Positions 27,664 through 38,206 of a stretch of DNA of 64,000 nucleotides are shown here, in pieces. Origin of the DNA: Silanimonas sp. GTDB lineage: Bacteria > Pseudomonadota > Gammaproteobacteria > Xanthomonadales > Xanthomonadaceae. Location of the stretch: assembly GCF_027530345.1 (NCBI RefSeq), contig NZ_JAPZQK010000004.1:62001-126000 (forward strand). The letters run 5' to 3'. Under the pieces are notes generated by a model that saw only the letters and a list, made by a program, of their open reading frames with translations, had not been told where the DNA came from and did no database searches. Within the stretch, counting starts at the first letter, position 1; each line of letters opens with the position of its first letter. Both the position numbers and the translations under genes were made by a program.

Positions 27664-28378
27664 CCTCGTCCTGCGCCTCGACGGCGTGCGCAAGCGCTAC
27701 AACGTCGGCCTGCCCAGCGAGATCGAGGTGCTGCACGGCCTCGACTTCGAATTGCGCCGCGGCGAGTTCGCCGCGCTGATCGGCCCGTCGGGCTCGGGCA
27801 AGACGACGCTGTTGAATCTGCTCGGCCAGCTCGACTCGCCCACCGAGGGCGAGATCGAACTGCTCGGCCAACCGACGCGCGCGCTCGACAACGACACCCG
27901 CACGCGGCTGCGCGGCGAGGCCATCGGCTTCGTCTTCCAGTTCCACCACCTGCTGCCGGCCTTCACGGCCCTCGAGAACGTGATGATGCCGAGGCTGGCC
28001 CGCGAGGGCCGGCCCACGCCCGCCCTCGTCGCCGAGGCGAAGGAGCTGCTCGAGGCCGTGGGCCTTGGCGCATTGGCCGACCGCAAGCCGATGGCGCTCT
28101 CCGGTGGCCAGCAGCAGCGCGTGGCCATCGTCCGCGCGCTGATGGCGCGGCCCGCCCTGCTGCTCGCCGACGAGCCCACCGGCAACCTCGACACGCAGAC
28201 GGCCGACGAGGTCTTTGCCCTGCTGCGTCGCCTGCACGCCGAGCGCGGCTTCGCCGTGCTGGTGGTGACGCATGACCCGCGCCTCGCCGACCGCTGCGAT
28301 CGGGTGATCGAGCTGGTCGACGGGCGCATCGTCAGCGATGGGCCCCGCGTCAGAAGCGCCAGCCCAGCCCGACCGTGA
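27653..28378 (+). CDS. ABC transporter ATPase, LolD/MacB type
   Basis: A 241-residue ATP-binding subunit. Walker A is [11 protein letters not shown], the Q-loop region is [18 protein letters not shown], the signature is [12 protein letters not shown], Walker B is [12 protein letters not shown], and the switch histidine is in VVTHDPR. It energises the permease encoded directly upstream. Its last 29 bp overlap the end of the convergent outer-membrane protein gene. Confidence 0.93.
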   Translation: MADDLVLRLDGVRKRYNVGLPSEIEVLHGLDFELRRGEFAALIGPSGSGKTTLLNLLGQLDSPTEGEIELLGQPTRALDNDTRTRLRGEAIGFVFQFHHLLPAFTALENVMMPRLAREGRPTPALVAEAKELLEAVGLGALADRKPMALSGGQQQRVAIVRALMARPALLLADEPTGNLDTQTADEVFALLRRLHAERGFAVLVVTHDPRLADRCDRVIELVDGRIVSDGPRVRSASPARP

Positions 28379-29027
28379 GGGCCCACGGGGCATAGTCGGT
28401 TTTGATGCGGCCGTTGCCGCGTTCCGCATCGAGCGTCACCTTGCCGGCATCCAGCCAGCGCACGCCGGCATCCATGAACAGGTTCTCGCCGAGGTCGTAG
28501 CGCGCTCCGAAGAGCACCTGGAAGCCATCGCCGGTACCGCTGTAGGACGAGCCGCCGATGTCCATGTCGACCTCGGTCAGCCGGGCATAGCCGAGGCCGA
28601 CGTAGGTCTTCGCCTTGTCCGACCCGAACAGGTCGACGTCGTAGAGCAGGTTCAGGCCGAAGGAGGTGGAGGCGAAGTTGTCGCCGGCGCCCTGCGGGCC
28701 AGGCGCGGCAAAACCGGGGTTGCCGGCGTCGACGCTCTGGTAGACGAATTCGCCCTCCACCCGCCAGCCGTTCCCGAAGGCCCAGCCGAGGGCGCCGCCG
28801 CCGAGCAGGCCGCTGTCGAGGGCGAGGTTGCGCGACTGGGTGCCGACCGGCGGAGCGCCGACGCCGCTCCAGGTGAGCGTCTGGTCGGACTGGTTGGCCA
28901 GCCCGAGCAGGGCGGTGGCGTAGAGGCCCTCGTCGCTGGCCTGGGCGACGGGCGCGGCAGCCAGGGCCAGCCCGAGGCACAGGGCGGCGCGGCGGAGGGA
29001 GCGGTTCGGGGTCGGGTGTCGAGTCAT
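28350..29027 (-). CDS. Outer-membrane beta-barrel protein
   Basis: A 225-residue protein with a signal peptide ([16 protein letters not shown]) and a barrel of alternating strands ending in aromatic phenylalanine ([10 protein letters not shown]), the usual BAM recognition signal. It resembles OmpA/OmpW-like eight-stranded barrels ([20 protein letters not shown]). No OmpA peptidoglycan domain is present. The start at 29027 is chosen because the signal peptide follows it. Divergent from the LytTR regulator, so the shared 142-bp spacer may hold both promoters. Function unknown. Confidence 0.78.
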   Translation of the reverse strand: MTRHPTPNRSLRRAALCLGLALAAAPVAQASDEGLYATALLGLANQSDQTLTWSGVGAPPVGTQSRNLALDSGLLGGGALGWAFGNGWRVEGEFVYQSVDAGNPGFAAPGPQGAGDNFASTSFGLNLLYDVDLFGSDKAKTYVGLGYARLTEVDMDIGGSSYSGTGDGFQVLFGARYDLGENLFMDAGVRWLDAGKVTLDAERGNGRIKTDYAPWALTVGLGWRF

Positions 29028-29169
29028 TTCAGGGGTCTCCGGGTCAGACCGCGTCGGGGTGCGCGGTGGGTCTAAGCTGCCCACGTCGCCCCACCGCTGG
29101 TGTGACCACCGCGTGCCGGCTGCACCAGCGGCACGTTGCCTGCACGAACGGCCGCCCTAAACTCCCGCC

Positions 29170-30069
29170 ATGACCGCCCATTACGCCCGCACCTGGCCGA
29201 TCGTCGTCATCGCGCTGGCCCTGCTGTTCGCCCAACTCGAGCCGGAGCCGACGCGGACGTTGCCCTGGTTCGCCGCCTGGGCGGTGTGGATTGTGCACAT
29301 CGGGGTCGGGCTCGCGCTGGCCATCGTCGCCACCCATGCCACGGCGCGTTGGTCCATCCTGAGCGCGGCGCCGGCCTGGTCACGCCTGCTGGTCGGTGGC
29401 CTGCTGGGCAGCCTCGCTTTCGCCCCGCTGGCCCTCGGGTTCGAGCGCCTGTTCCCGATGCCGGTGGAAAGCCCCCCTGACGACGTCCTGGATCATTGGG
29501 CAGAGGCGGGTGGCGGACTGGCCTTGGTGGCCGAATGGCTGCAACTCGCGCCGAGCTACCTCGTCAGCTGGGCGCTGTTGAACCTCGTGCCGCTGGCGCC
29601 CACGGTGATCCGTGAGCCCACCGCGGCGCCCGCGGGTGGCGCGTCGATCCCGCCGGCGGTCGAGGAAGTCGAGGAAGTCGAGGAAGTCGACGCCGCGAAC
29701 GGCGATGCCCCGATCACGCCGCCGCCCGAGCCGCTCGCATCGTCCTTCTTCGAACGCCTTCCCACCGCCATCGGCCGCGATCTCGTGCGCATCGATGCCG
29801 ACCTGCACTACCTGCAAGTGCGCACCGCGTTGGGCCGGGCGACGGTGCTGGGCAGCCTCGCCGAAGTCGAGGCCGCGCTGGCGCATGCGGGCCTGCGCGT
29901 GCATCGATCGCACTGGGTCGCGTTCGCCCACCTGCGCCGGGTCTCGAAGAGCGCAAAGGGCTGGGCCTGCGAACTGCGCGGCGGCGAGCGCGTGCCGATC
30001 AGCCGGCGTCGCCTCGCCGAGGTGCGCGAGCGCCTCGGCAGCGGGTTCGTGATCGATCCGATGGAGTGA
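29170..30069 (+). CDS. Membrane-bound LytTR transcription regulator
   Basis: A 299-residue protein with about four hydrophobic segments in residues 5-145 and a LytTR DNA-binding domain in residues about 195-295. LytTR motifs are DLVRIDADLHYLQVRTALGR, HRSHWVAFAHLRRV and the closing RGGERVPISRRRLAEVRERL. A repetitive acidic linker (VEEVEEVEEVD) joins the parts. It lacks a receiver domain, so regulation probably comes through the membrane part, as in other membrane LytTR proteins. Its target genes are unknown; the divergently transcribed outer-membrane barrel is a candidate. Confidence 0.87.
   Translation: MTAHYARTWPIVVIALALLFAQLEPEPTRTLPWFAAWAVWIVHIGVGLALAIVATHATARWSILSAAPAWSRLLVGGLLGSLAFAPLALGFERLFPMPVESPPDDVLDHWAEAGGGLALVAEWLQLAPSYLVSWALLNLVPLAPTVIREPTAAPAGGASIPPAVEEVEEVEEVDAANGDAPITPPPEPLASSFFERLPTAIGRDLVRIDADLHYLQVRTALGRATVLGSLAEVEAALAHAGLRVHRSHWVAFAHLRRVSKSAKGWACELRGGERVPISRRRLAEVRERLGSGFVIDPME
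29659..29690. repeat. In-frame 9-bp tandem repeat (GTCGAGGAA, 3 copies)
   Basis: Three perfect units plus a partial fourth encode the VEE repeats in the linker of the LytTR protein. Copy changes would alter linker length without breaking the frame. Confidence 0.9.
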
Positions 30070-30135
30070 CCCGTTGTCGTCGCGGGCCCGCTACCCTTGG
30101 CGTCGACGCCCTTTCCTTCTCTGGTTCCGCACCGC

Positions 30136-33100
30136 ATGGACGCCGACACCTTCATCGCCAAATGGCAGGGCGTGAAAGCCTCGGAGCTTTCCACCTCGCA
30201 GAGCTTCCTGCTCGACCTCTGCGAGCTGCTGGGCGTGGAAAAACCCCACCCCACGCCCGAGCAGGACTACCTGTTCGAGCGCCCCATCACCTTCGCGCAT
30301 GGCGACGGCAGCACGAGCGCCGGGCGCATCGACCTTTACCGGCGCGGCCACTTCGTTCTCGAATCGAAAAAGCTCAAGGCCGTTGCCCACACCAAGGCCT
30401 TCGACGAAGCCCTGCTGCGCGCACGGAGCCAAGCCGAGGGCTACGCCCGCGCGCTGCCCGCCGCCGAAGGCCGCCCGCCCTTCATCGTGGTGGTGGATGT
30501 GGGCCAGCGCATCGAGCTCTACGCCGAGTTCTCGCGCTCGGGCGGCACCTACACGCCCTTCCCCGACCCGCGCAGCCACCGCATCGCGCTCGACGACCTG
30601 CGCCGCCCCGAGATCATCGAGCGGCTCACGCGGCTCTGGACCGACCCGCTCTCGCTCGACCCCAGCCGAGAATCGGCGCGCGTTACCCGCGAGATCGCCG
30701 AACGGCTTGCCGAGCTGGCCAAGAGCCTGGAACGCGCCGGTCACCCGGCCGAAGCCGTGGCGCAATTCCTGATGCGTTGCTTGTTCACCATGTTCGCCGA
30801 AGACGTGCGCCTGCTGCCGGCCGACAGCTTCCGCGATCTGCTGGCCAAGTACGCCGCGCAGCCCGAGGTGGCCATGCGCATGTTGGGCCAGATGTGGCGC
30901 GACATGGACAGCGGCGGCTTCTCGGCCGTGCTGGCGAACGACGTGCTGCGCTTCAATGGAAAGCTCTTCAAGCAGCCCGACACGCTGCCGCTCGATGCCG
31001 TGCAGATCGCCCTGCTCATCGATGCCGCCAAGGCCGATTGGAAGCACGTCGAGCCGGCGATCTTCGGCACCCTGCTGGAGCGCGCGCTCAACCCCGTCGA
31101 GCGCCACAAGCTGGGCGCGCACTACACACCGCGCGCTTACGTCGAGCGGCTGGTGCTGCCCACCGTCATCGAGCCGCTGCGCGAGGAATGGCGCGACGCA
31201 CAGGCCGCCGCGCTAACGCTCGCCTCGGAAGGTGACAGCAAGGCCGCCATCGCCGAGCTGCTGAAGTACCACCATCGCCTGTGCCGCGTGCGCGTGCTCG
31301 ACCCGGCCTGCGGCAGCGGCAACTTTCTTTACGTCACGCTCGAGCACCTGAAGCGGCTGGAAGGCGAAGTGCTGAACGCGCTGGACGAGCTAGGCTACGG
31401 GCAGTTCGCTTTGGCGCTCGGCAGCGACCGCGCCGACAACACCGCGGCCGAAACCGTCGACCCGCACAACCTGCTCGGCATCGAGATCAACCCCCGCGCC
31501 GCAGCGATTGCCGAAGTGGTGCTGTGGATCGGCTACCTGCAGTGGCACTTCCGCACGCGTGGCGAGGTGAGCCCGCCCACGCCGGTGATTCGCGACTTCC
31601 GCAACATCGAGAATCGCGACGCGGTACTGGCCTACGACCGTGTGGAGTACGTGACCGATGAGCGCGGCGTGCCCATCACGCGCTGGGACGGCAAGACCAT
31701 GAAGCCCTCGCCGGTGACCGGCGAACCCATCCCCGACGACAGCGCCCGCGTGCCGGTGGAGCGCTACGTGAACCCGCGCAAGGCCGAATGGCCGGGAGCG
31801 GATTTCGTTGTGGGGAATCCGCCGTTTATTGGCAAGCTCAAGATTCGCGAAGCGTTGGGCGACGGATATGTCGATGCGCTGAGGAGTGCTTGGGGAGAAG
31901 TTCCCGACTCAGCCGATTTCGTCATGTACTGGTGGCATGGAGCGGCGGCGTTGGCTGCAACGGATGCCATTCAAGCATTCGGATTCATCACAACAAACTC
32001 TCTTCGGCAGACCTTCAATCGGCGCGTAATTGAGAAGTTTCTTGGCGATACCAAAATGCCCGTATCGCTGGCTTTTGCTATTGCAGATCACCCGTGGGTT
32101 GAGGCCAGTGAAGGAGCAGATGTCCGCGTTTCGATGACTGTTGCAGTTTCTGGCAATTGCACGGGAACCTTAGGTGTTCCGTCGATCGATCGCGAAGGCT
32201 CGCAGGAACAAGGGTTGGGAGTCGTTGGCCGCAAGGGAAAGATTCATTCCGACCTGCGAGTTGGCGTTGATGTGCTTGTTGCAAAGATGCTGCGATCAAA
32301 CTCTGTAATCAGCGCTACTGGCGTTATCCCTCATGGCTCAGGGATGACGGTGTCTGGCGACGTCGCTTCGACTTTCGAGCCGAATGCCCCGGTTCGTGAT
32401 TACCGAAACGGGAAGGACATCGCATCTATTCCACGACGCCTCAAGGTCATTGACTGTTACGGTCTAAGCGATTCAGAGGTTCGCGAAAGATTTCCTACGC
32501 TTTATCAGTGGTTGCTTACTCGGGTGAAGCCCGAGAGAGATGCAAACAAGGACGTCGATCTTCGCGAAAAGTGGTGGCTTCACAGGCGAAGCAACGAAGA
32601 GATGCGTCGTGCCATTCGTGGCCTTGGCCGGTACGTTGTAACGGTCATGACGTCCAAGCACAGGTACTTTCAGTTTCTAGAGCCTAGCGTCCTGCCCGAT
32701 CAAATGCTGGTGGTCTTCGGGACGGAGGACGCTTTCAACCTTGGTGTTCTTTCATCAAGCACTCACCTTGCGTGGGCGCTTGTTCAAGGAAGTCACCTCG
32801 GCGTCGGTAACGATCCCCGGTACAACAAACGTCGCTGCTTTGAGACCTTTCCCTTTCCCGACTTGCGTGATGACGCTGCATTGCTGTCTCGCATCCGCGA
32901 GCTTGGCGAACACCTCGACGCCCACCGCAAGCGCCAGCAGGCCGCGCATCCGGGCCTCACGCTCACCGGCATGTACAACGTGCTCGAAACGCTCCGCAGC
33001 GGCGAGCCGCTGTCGCCCAAGGAGCGCGTGATCCACGAGCAGGGCCTGGTGTCGGTGCTGCGCCAGATCCACGACGAGCTCGACGCCGCCGTGCTCACCG

Positions 33101-33612
33101 CCTACGACTGGGCCGATCTGCTGCCCGTACTGCGCGTGGCGCATGGCAATGAGGCACCCGCCGACGGCCAGAATCGCGATGACGCCAAGCGCGCGTTCGA
33201 GGAGGCGGTGCTGGAGCGGCTGGTGATGCTGAACGCCGAGCGCGCCGCGGCCGAGGCGCGCGGCGAAGTACTGTGGCTGCGGCCCGAGTTCCAGAACCCG
33301 GCGGCTCAGCGCGGGCCCGAGCAGGCTGAGATGCCCACCGAGCGCAGCGACGACAACGCGCCCGACGACGAGCTCGCTGTGGTCGCTACGCCCGTCCTCA
33401 AGCCGGCGCCGTGGCCGAAGGAGCCGGTGGCGCAGGTGCGCGCCGTGGCCGAGGTGTTGGCGGCGAACCGCACGCCGATGACGGTAGACGACATCGCCGC
33501 GCGCTTCACCTCGCGCGGGCCGTGGAAGAAGCGCCTGCCAGCGCTGTTGGACATGTTGGCGGCGGTGGGGCGCGCCACGCCGGATGCGGATGGGGTGCGC
33601 TGGTCGGCGTGA
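30136..33612 (+). CDS. Single-chain restriction-modification enzyme, MmeI-like (type IIG/IIL)
   Basis: A 1158-residue protein combining nuclease, methylase and specificity parts. The N-terminal PD-(D/E)XK site is D66 and E76-S-K78 (RIDLYRRGHFVLESKK), spaced as in MmeI. The methyltransferase has motif I from D389 (LDPACGSGNFLYVTLEHL) and motif IV N561-P-P-F (VVGNPPF), typical of N6-adenine methylases. The target-recognition region is expected from about residue 580 to 900. The C-terminus ends in a winged-helix-like segment. One polypeptide would methylate one strand and cut unmodified DNA at a distance. The start at 30136 is preferred because the conserved MDADTFIAKW begins there. DNA from about 31,800 to 32,870 is clearly AT-richer than the rest, matching the recognition region. 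It precedes a convergent higBA pair by 24 bp. A BREX PglX-like methylase without nuclease is less likely given the N-terminal motif. Confidence 0.85.
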   Translation: MDADTFIAKWQGVKASELSTSQSFLLDLCELLGVEKPHPTPEQDYLFERPITFAHGDGSTSAGRIDLYRRGHFVLESKKLKAVAHTKAFDEALLRARSQAEGYARALPAAEGRPPFIVVVDVGQRIELYAEFSRSGGTYTPFPDPRSHRIALDDLRRPEIIERLTRLWTDPLSLDPSRESARVTREIAERLAELAKSLERAGHPAEAVAQFLMRCLFTMFAEDVRLLPADSFRDLLAKYAAQPEVAMRMLGQMWRDMDSGGFSAVLANDVLRFNGKLFKQPDTLPLDAVQIALLIDAAKADWKHVEPAIFGTLLERALNPVERHKLGAHYTPRAYVERLVLPTVIEPLREEWRDAQAAALTLASEGDSKAAIAELLKYHHRLCRVRVLDPACGSGNFLYVTLEHLKRLEGEVLNALDELGYGQFALALGSDRADNTAAETVDPHNLLGIEINPRAAAIAEVVLWIGYLQWHFRTRGEVSPPTPVIRDFRNIENRDAVLAYDRVEYVTDERGVPITRWDGKTMKPSPVTGEPIPDDSARVPVERYVNPRKAEWPGADFVVGNPPFIGKLKIREALGDGYVDALRSAWGEVPDSADFVMYWWHGAAALAATDAIQAFGFITTNSLRQTFNRRVIEKFLGDTKMPVSLAFAIADHPWVEASEGADVRVSMTVAVSGNCTGTLGVPSIDREGSQEQGLGVVGRKGKIHSDLRVGVDVLVAKMLRSNSVISATGVIPHGSGMTVSGDVASTFEPNAPVRDYRNGKDIASIPRRLKVIDCYGLSDSEVRERFPTLYQWLLTRVKPERDANKDVDLREKWWLHRRSNEEMRRAIRGLGRYVVTVMTSKHRYFQFLEPSVLPDQMLVVFGTEDAFNLGVLSSSTHLAWALVQGSHLGVGNDPRYNKRRCFETFPFPDLRDDAALLSRIRELGEHLDAHRKRQQAAHPGLTLTGMYNVLETLRSGEPLSPKERVIHEQGLVSVLRQIHDELDAAVLTAYDWADLLPVLRVAHGNEAPADGQNRDDAKRAFEEAVLERLVMLNAERAAAEARGEVLWLRPEFQNPAAQRGPEQAEMPTERSDDNAPDDELAVVATPVLKPAPWPKEPVAQVRAVAEVLAANRTPMTVDDIAARFTSRGPWKKRLPALLDMLAAVGRATPDADGVRWSA

Positions 33613-33636
33613 GTGCGCTGGCCCTAATCTCAGCGA

Positions 33637-34008
33637 TCAAGCCTGCTCTGACTCGCGGATCAGGATTTCCGCCGGGATGCCCAGCTGGGCATAAAGCTTC
33701 CGAATCATCGGCACTGTGAGGGAGCGCTTGTGGTTGAGCACTTCATAGACGCGGTTGGTCTGGCCGATGGACACAGCGAGATCCTTGGCGGTCAGGCCCA
33801 GCTGCTCCATCCGGAAGCGGATTGCTTCGATGGGGTCGGGTGGCGCGATGGCGTGGCGCTTTTCCTCGTAGGCGTCGACGAGGGTGACAAGGATGTCGAG
33901 CTTGTCGAATTCGGCCGTTCCGCGCTTCGGGTCAGCCTCCATGAGCGCGCTGATCTCGCGAAGGGCGGCCTTGTGATCGGCCTTGGTGCGGATGGGGCGA
34001 ATGTCCAT
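33637..34008 (-). CDS. higA: HigA-type antitoxin
   Basis: A 123-residue antitoxin. The N-terminal half (PIRTKADHKAALREISALM) is the HigA-specific dimer and toxin-contact region, and the C-terminal half is an XRE helix-turn-helix (LGLTAKDLAVSIGQTNRVYEVLNHK). It is the second gene of the pair, 13 bp after the toxin gene, the reversed order typical of hig systems. It should neutralise HigB and repress the operon at the palindrome upstream of higB. The start at 34008 gives the standard family N-terminus; an upstream in-frame extension runs through the toxin gene. Confidence 0.9.
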   Translation of the reverse strand: MDIRPIRTKADHKAALREISALMEADPKRGTAEFDKLDILVTLVDAYEEKRHAIAPPDPIEAIRFRMEQLGLTAKDLAVSIGQTNRVYEVLNHKRSLTVPMIRKLYAQLGIPAEILIRESEQA

Positions 34009-34021
34009 GGGGTCTCCGTTC

Positions 34022-34324
34022 TCAAGGCTTGCCGATCGTCTTGGCGTCGATCTTGTCGTAGTCGGCATGGGTGCCGATGAACTTGATGAGCACCGTTTCG
34101 GTGCCGTAGTGGACGTGGGTGACGAGCCGGTAGGTGTTGCCCTTGATGTTGAAGACCACACGGTTGTCCTGCAGAAAGCTGGCGCTGGCGTAGGCCTTCT
34201 TGATGTCGTTGGTGTTCTTCCACACGGCCTGGTTCGCCTCGGCATACCAGGCCTTCAAGGGCTGTTCGCTGTCGGCGTGTTGCTTCCAGAACGCCTCGAG
34301 CGTGCTCCGGGCGATGACCCGCAT
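34022..34324 (-). CDS. higB: HigB-type ribosome-dependent mRNA interferase toxin
   Basis: A 100-residue toxin of the HigB superfamily. Recognisable elements are MRVIARSTLEAFWKQH, PLKAWYAEANQAVWKN, NRVVFNIKGNTYRLVTHV and the C-terminal TVLIKFIGTHADYDKID. Members cleave mRNA on translating ribosomes and are held inactive by HigA, encoded just downstream. It is preceded by a palindrome overlapping the likely promoter. Its placement after a restriction-modification gene fits a defence or plasmid-like maintenance role. Confidence 0.92.
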   Translation of the reverse strand: MRVIARSTLEAFWKQHADSEQPLKAWYAEANQAVWKNTNDIKKAYASASFLQDNRVVFNIKGNTYRLVTHVHYGTETVLIKFIGTHADYDKIDAKTIGKP

Positions 34325-34356
34325 GGCAGTTCTTGGTCTTGCGAGGACTCAACGAT

Positions 34357-34373
34357 AGTCCCATGGTGGGACT
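34357..34373. promoter_or_regulatory. Palindromic operator upstream of higBA
   Basis: AGTCCCA-TGG-TGGGACT has perfect 7-bp arms around a 3-bp centre, 33 bp upstream of the higB start. XRE-type antitoxins bind such inverted repeats, so it is the probable HigA site. Binding is inferred from position. Confidence 0.7.
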
Positions 34374-34411
34374 AATGCAAGACTGTGCCGCTGGTCAGCG
34401 CCGACGAGCGC

Positions 34412-36364
<1,953 letters not shown>

Positions 36365-36434
36365 CGGTCGTCTCCAATCGGGATGGCCGCAGTGTGCGGC
36401 GCGGGCCGGGAACTGTCTCGCGCCGCGCCTTCGA

Positions 36435-36469
36435 CTTTGGTGGAACGTTCGCGGCGCTTTCGACCAAAG
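36435..36469. promoter_or_regulatory. Spaced inverted repeat between acs and the porin-actP operon
   Basis: CTTTGGT (36435-36441) and ACCAAAG (36463-36469) form perfect 7-bp arms 21 bp apart, in the 178-bp divergent spacer. The arms are AT-richer than the surroundings. A regulator dimer or two-site element acting on both transcription units would fit, CrbR being the obvious candidate. No binding evidence exists in the sequence alone. Confidence 0.4.
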
Positions 36470-36542
36470 GCGAATGGCCCGGGCCTCGCGCTCGGTGGAG
36501 CCTGCCCGGACTGTGAACCACCCGTTCGGAAGGGGAGAGCCG

Positions 36543-37925
36543 ATGCATCGAAATCACGTCCGTCCTTTGGCGCGCGCAACAGGGATCCTGTTGGCTGCTG
36601 CGCTCGCGCCCGCCGCCTTGCAGGCGCAGGCCCCTGCCGCCGCGCCGCCGAGTGAACGCGAACAGGCCCTGGAGGCCCGAATCGCGGCGCTCGAGCAGAT
36701 GGTGCGCGAGCTGGCGGCGAAGCAGGGCGCGCCGGCTACCGCGCCCACCGCGGCGGCCACTCCGGCACCTGCGGCACCGGCCCCCGGCGCCGCGCCGCCC
36801 GCGCCGCCGATCCAGTCCACGGTCATCAACACTGCGGGCTGGCCGGGAACGCGCTTCTCCTTCGGCGGCTTCATCAAGATGGAGGGCGTGGCCACCAACA
36901 CCGATGGCGGCGAGATCCCCGACGCCAGCAACGCGCGCCTGCTCTACGTGCCCTCGGCCACGCCGGTCGGCGGCCCCGACGAGGGCATGGACCTCGATGC
37001 GACGGCGCAGTTCTCGCGCTTCTGGTTCAGCAGCGATGCGGCCACCGAGAGCGGCACGCCGGTGCGCGGCTACCTCGAGTTCGACCTGTTCGGCAGCGCG
37101 CTCGGCGCCGAAGCCACCACCAACACCTACGGCGTCACCGTGCGCCACGCGTGGGCGAGCTGGGGCCCGTGGATGGTCGGCCAGAACTGGAGCAACTTCC
37201 AGGATCCGGCCTCGCTGGTCGACACCATCGACCTGATCGGTGCCACCGACGGCACCGTGTTCGTGCGGCAGGCGCAGTTGCGCTACACCTCGGGCGCCTG
37301 GGCGTTCGCGCTGGAGAATCCGGAGACCACCGTCGGCAACTTCCGCGGAAACGGCGCGCGCATCTCGTCGGACGACAACCGCCTGCCCGACCTCACGGCG
37401 CGCTGGACCCGTCGCGGCGACTGGGGCCACGTCAGCGTGGCTGGCGTGCTGCGCGAATTGCGCCACGAGACCACCACCGGGATCGACGACACCGGCGCGG
37501 GCTACGGCCTGTCCCTCACGGGCCGTCGCGTGATCAACGCCAGCAACGACCTGCGCTTCGGCGTCACCGCCGGCCGTGGCATCAGCCGCTACGTGGGCCT
37601 CGGCATCGCGCCCGACGTCCTGCTGGACGCCGGCAACCGGCTCGAGGCGGTCGACATGATGGCGGGCTTCGCCGGCGTGCGGCATGTCTTCAATCCGAAG
37701 CTGCGCGGCAACCTCTACGGCAGCCTCGCCACCTTCGACAACGATGTCGCGCTGAGCGGTGCCGGCGCCACGGAGAAGGTCGGCTCCATCGCGGCCAACC
37801 TCGTCTACAGCCCGCTCCCGCGCGTCGACGTCGGCTTCGAGGGGCGGCTGGGTCGCCGCTGGCTCGAGAACGGCGCCGAGGGCGACCTCGCCCGCCTGCA
37901 CTTCCACGTCCGCTACAACTTCTGA
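36543..37925 (+). CDS. DcaP-like outer-membrane porin
   Basis: A 460-residue porin. It has a signal peptide ([19 protein letters not shown]), then a short coiled-coil-like segment ([20 protein letters not shown]) and a barrel that ends in the aromatic HVRYNF. This layout (N-terminal coiled coil, then barrel) is that of DcaP-type trimeric porins, which take up small carboxylates. The start at 36543 places the signal peptide first. It heads an operon with a small membrane protein and an ActP-type symporter, so carriage of acetate or similar acids across the outer membrane is a reasonable inference. Divergent from acs. Confidence 0.85.
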   Translation: MHRNHVRPLARATGILLAAALAPAALQAQAPAAAPPSEREQALEARIAALEQMVRELAAKQGAPATAPTAAATPAPAAPAPGAAPPAPPIQSTVINTAGWPGTRFSFGGFIKMEGVATNTDGGEIPDASNARLLYVPSATPVGGPDEGMDLDATAQFSRFWFSSDAATESGTPVRGYLEFDLFGSALGAEATTNTYGVTVRHAWASWGPWMVGQNWSNFQDPASLVDTIDLIGATDGTVFVRQAQLRYTSGAWAFALENPETTVGNFRGNGARISSDDNRLPDLTARWTRRGDWGHVSVAGVLRELRHETTTGIDDTGAGYGLSLTGRRVINASNDLRFGVTAGRGISRYVGLGIAPDVLLDAGNRLEAVDMMAGFAGVRHVFNPKLRGNLYGSLATFDNDVALSGAGATEKVGSIAANLVYSPLPRVDVGFEGRLGRRWLENGAEGDLARLHFHVRYNF

Positions 37926-37936
37926 GGGTTACCCGC

Positions 37937-38203
37937 ATGAGCACCCAAACACCCGGGAATCCGCCTGAAGGGGTCGTCTTCGACGAAGCCGCCTTCAAGC
38001 GCAAGATGGGGGCAGCGATCAAGCTGCTCGTCCTCTTCTGCACCGTGTACTTCTCGGCGGCCGTCATTGCCACTGCCAAGTTCGCCGACATCGCCGGCAT
38101 CCTGATCTTCGGCATCCCGCTGGCCATCTACACCGGCTTGCTGGTGTTCGTGGTCGGCATCATCGTCACGCGCATGTGCCTCGCGCAGGACAAGGGGGAA
38201 TAA
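37937..38203 (+). CDS. Small membrane subunit of the symporter (DUF485/YjcH-like)
   Basis: An 88-residue protein with two transmembrane segments (LLVLFCTVYFSAAVIATA and ILIFGIPLAIYTGLLVFVVGI) and a soluble N-terminal arm. Size, topology and position between a porin and an ActP-type symporter match YjcH, the small partner of ActP. The sequence match to DUF485 is loose, so the family name is tentative. It is 11 bp after the porin and 3 bp before the symporter gene. Confidence 0.75.
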   Translation: MSTQTPGNPPEGVVFDEAAFKRKMGAAIKLLVLFCTVYFSAAVIATAKFADIAGILIFGIPLAIYTGLLVFVVGIIVTRMCLAQDKGE

Positions 38204-38206
38204 GCC

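Noticed and set aside
25228-27693. 821-codon open frame on the minus strand across the efflux operon
   Set aside because: It is antisense to three well-supported genes, has low-complexity Arg/Ser/His-rich sequence and no family motif; long shadow frames are expected at this GC.
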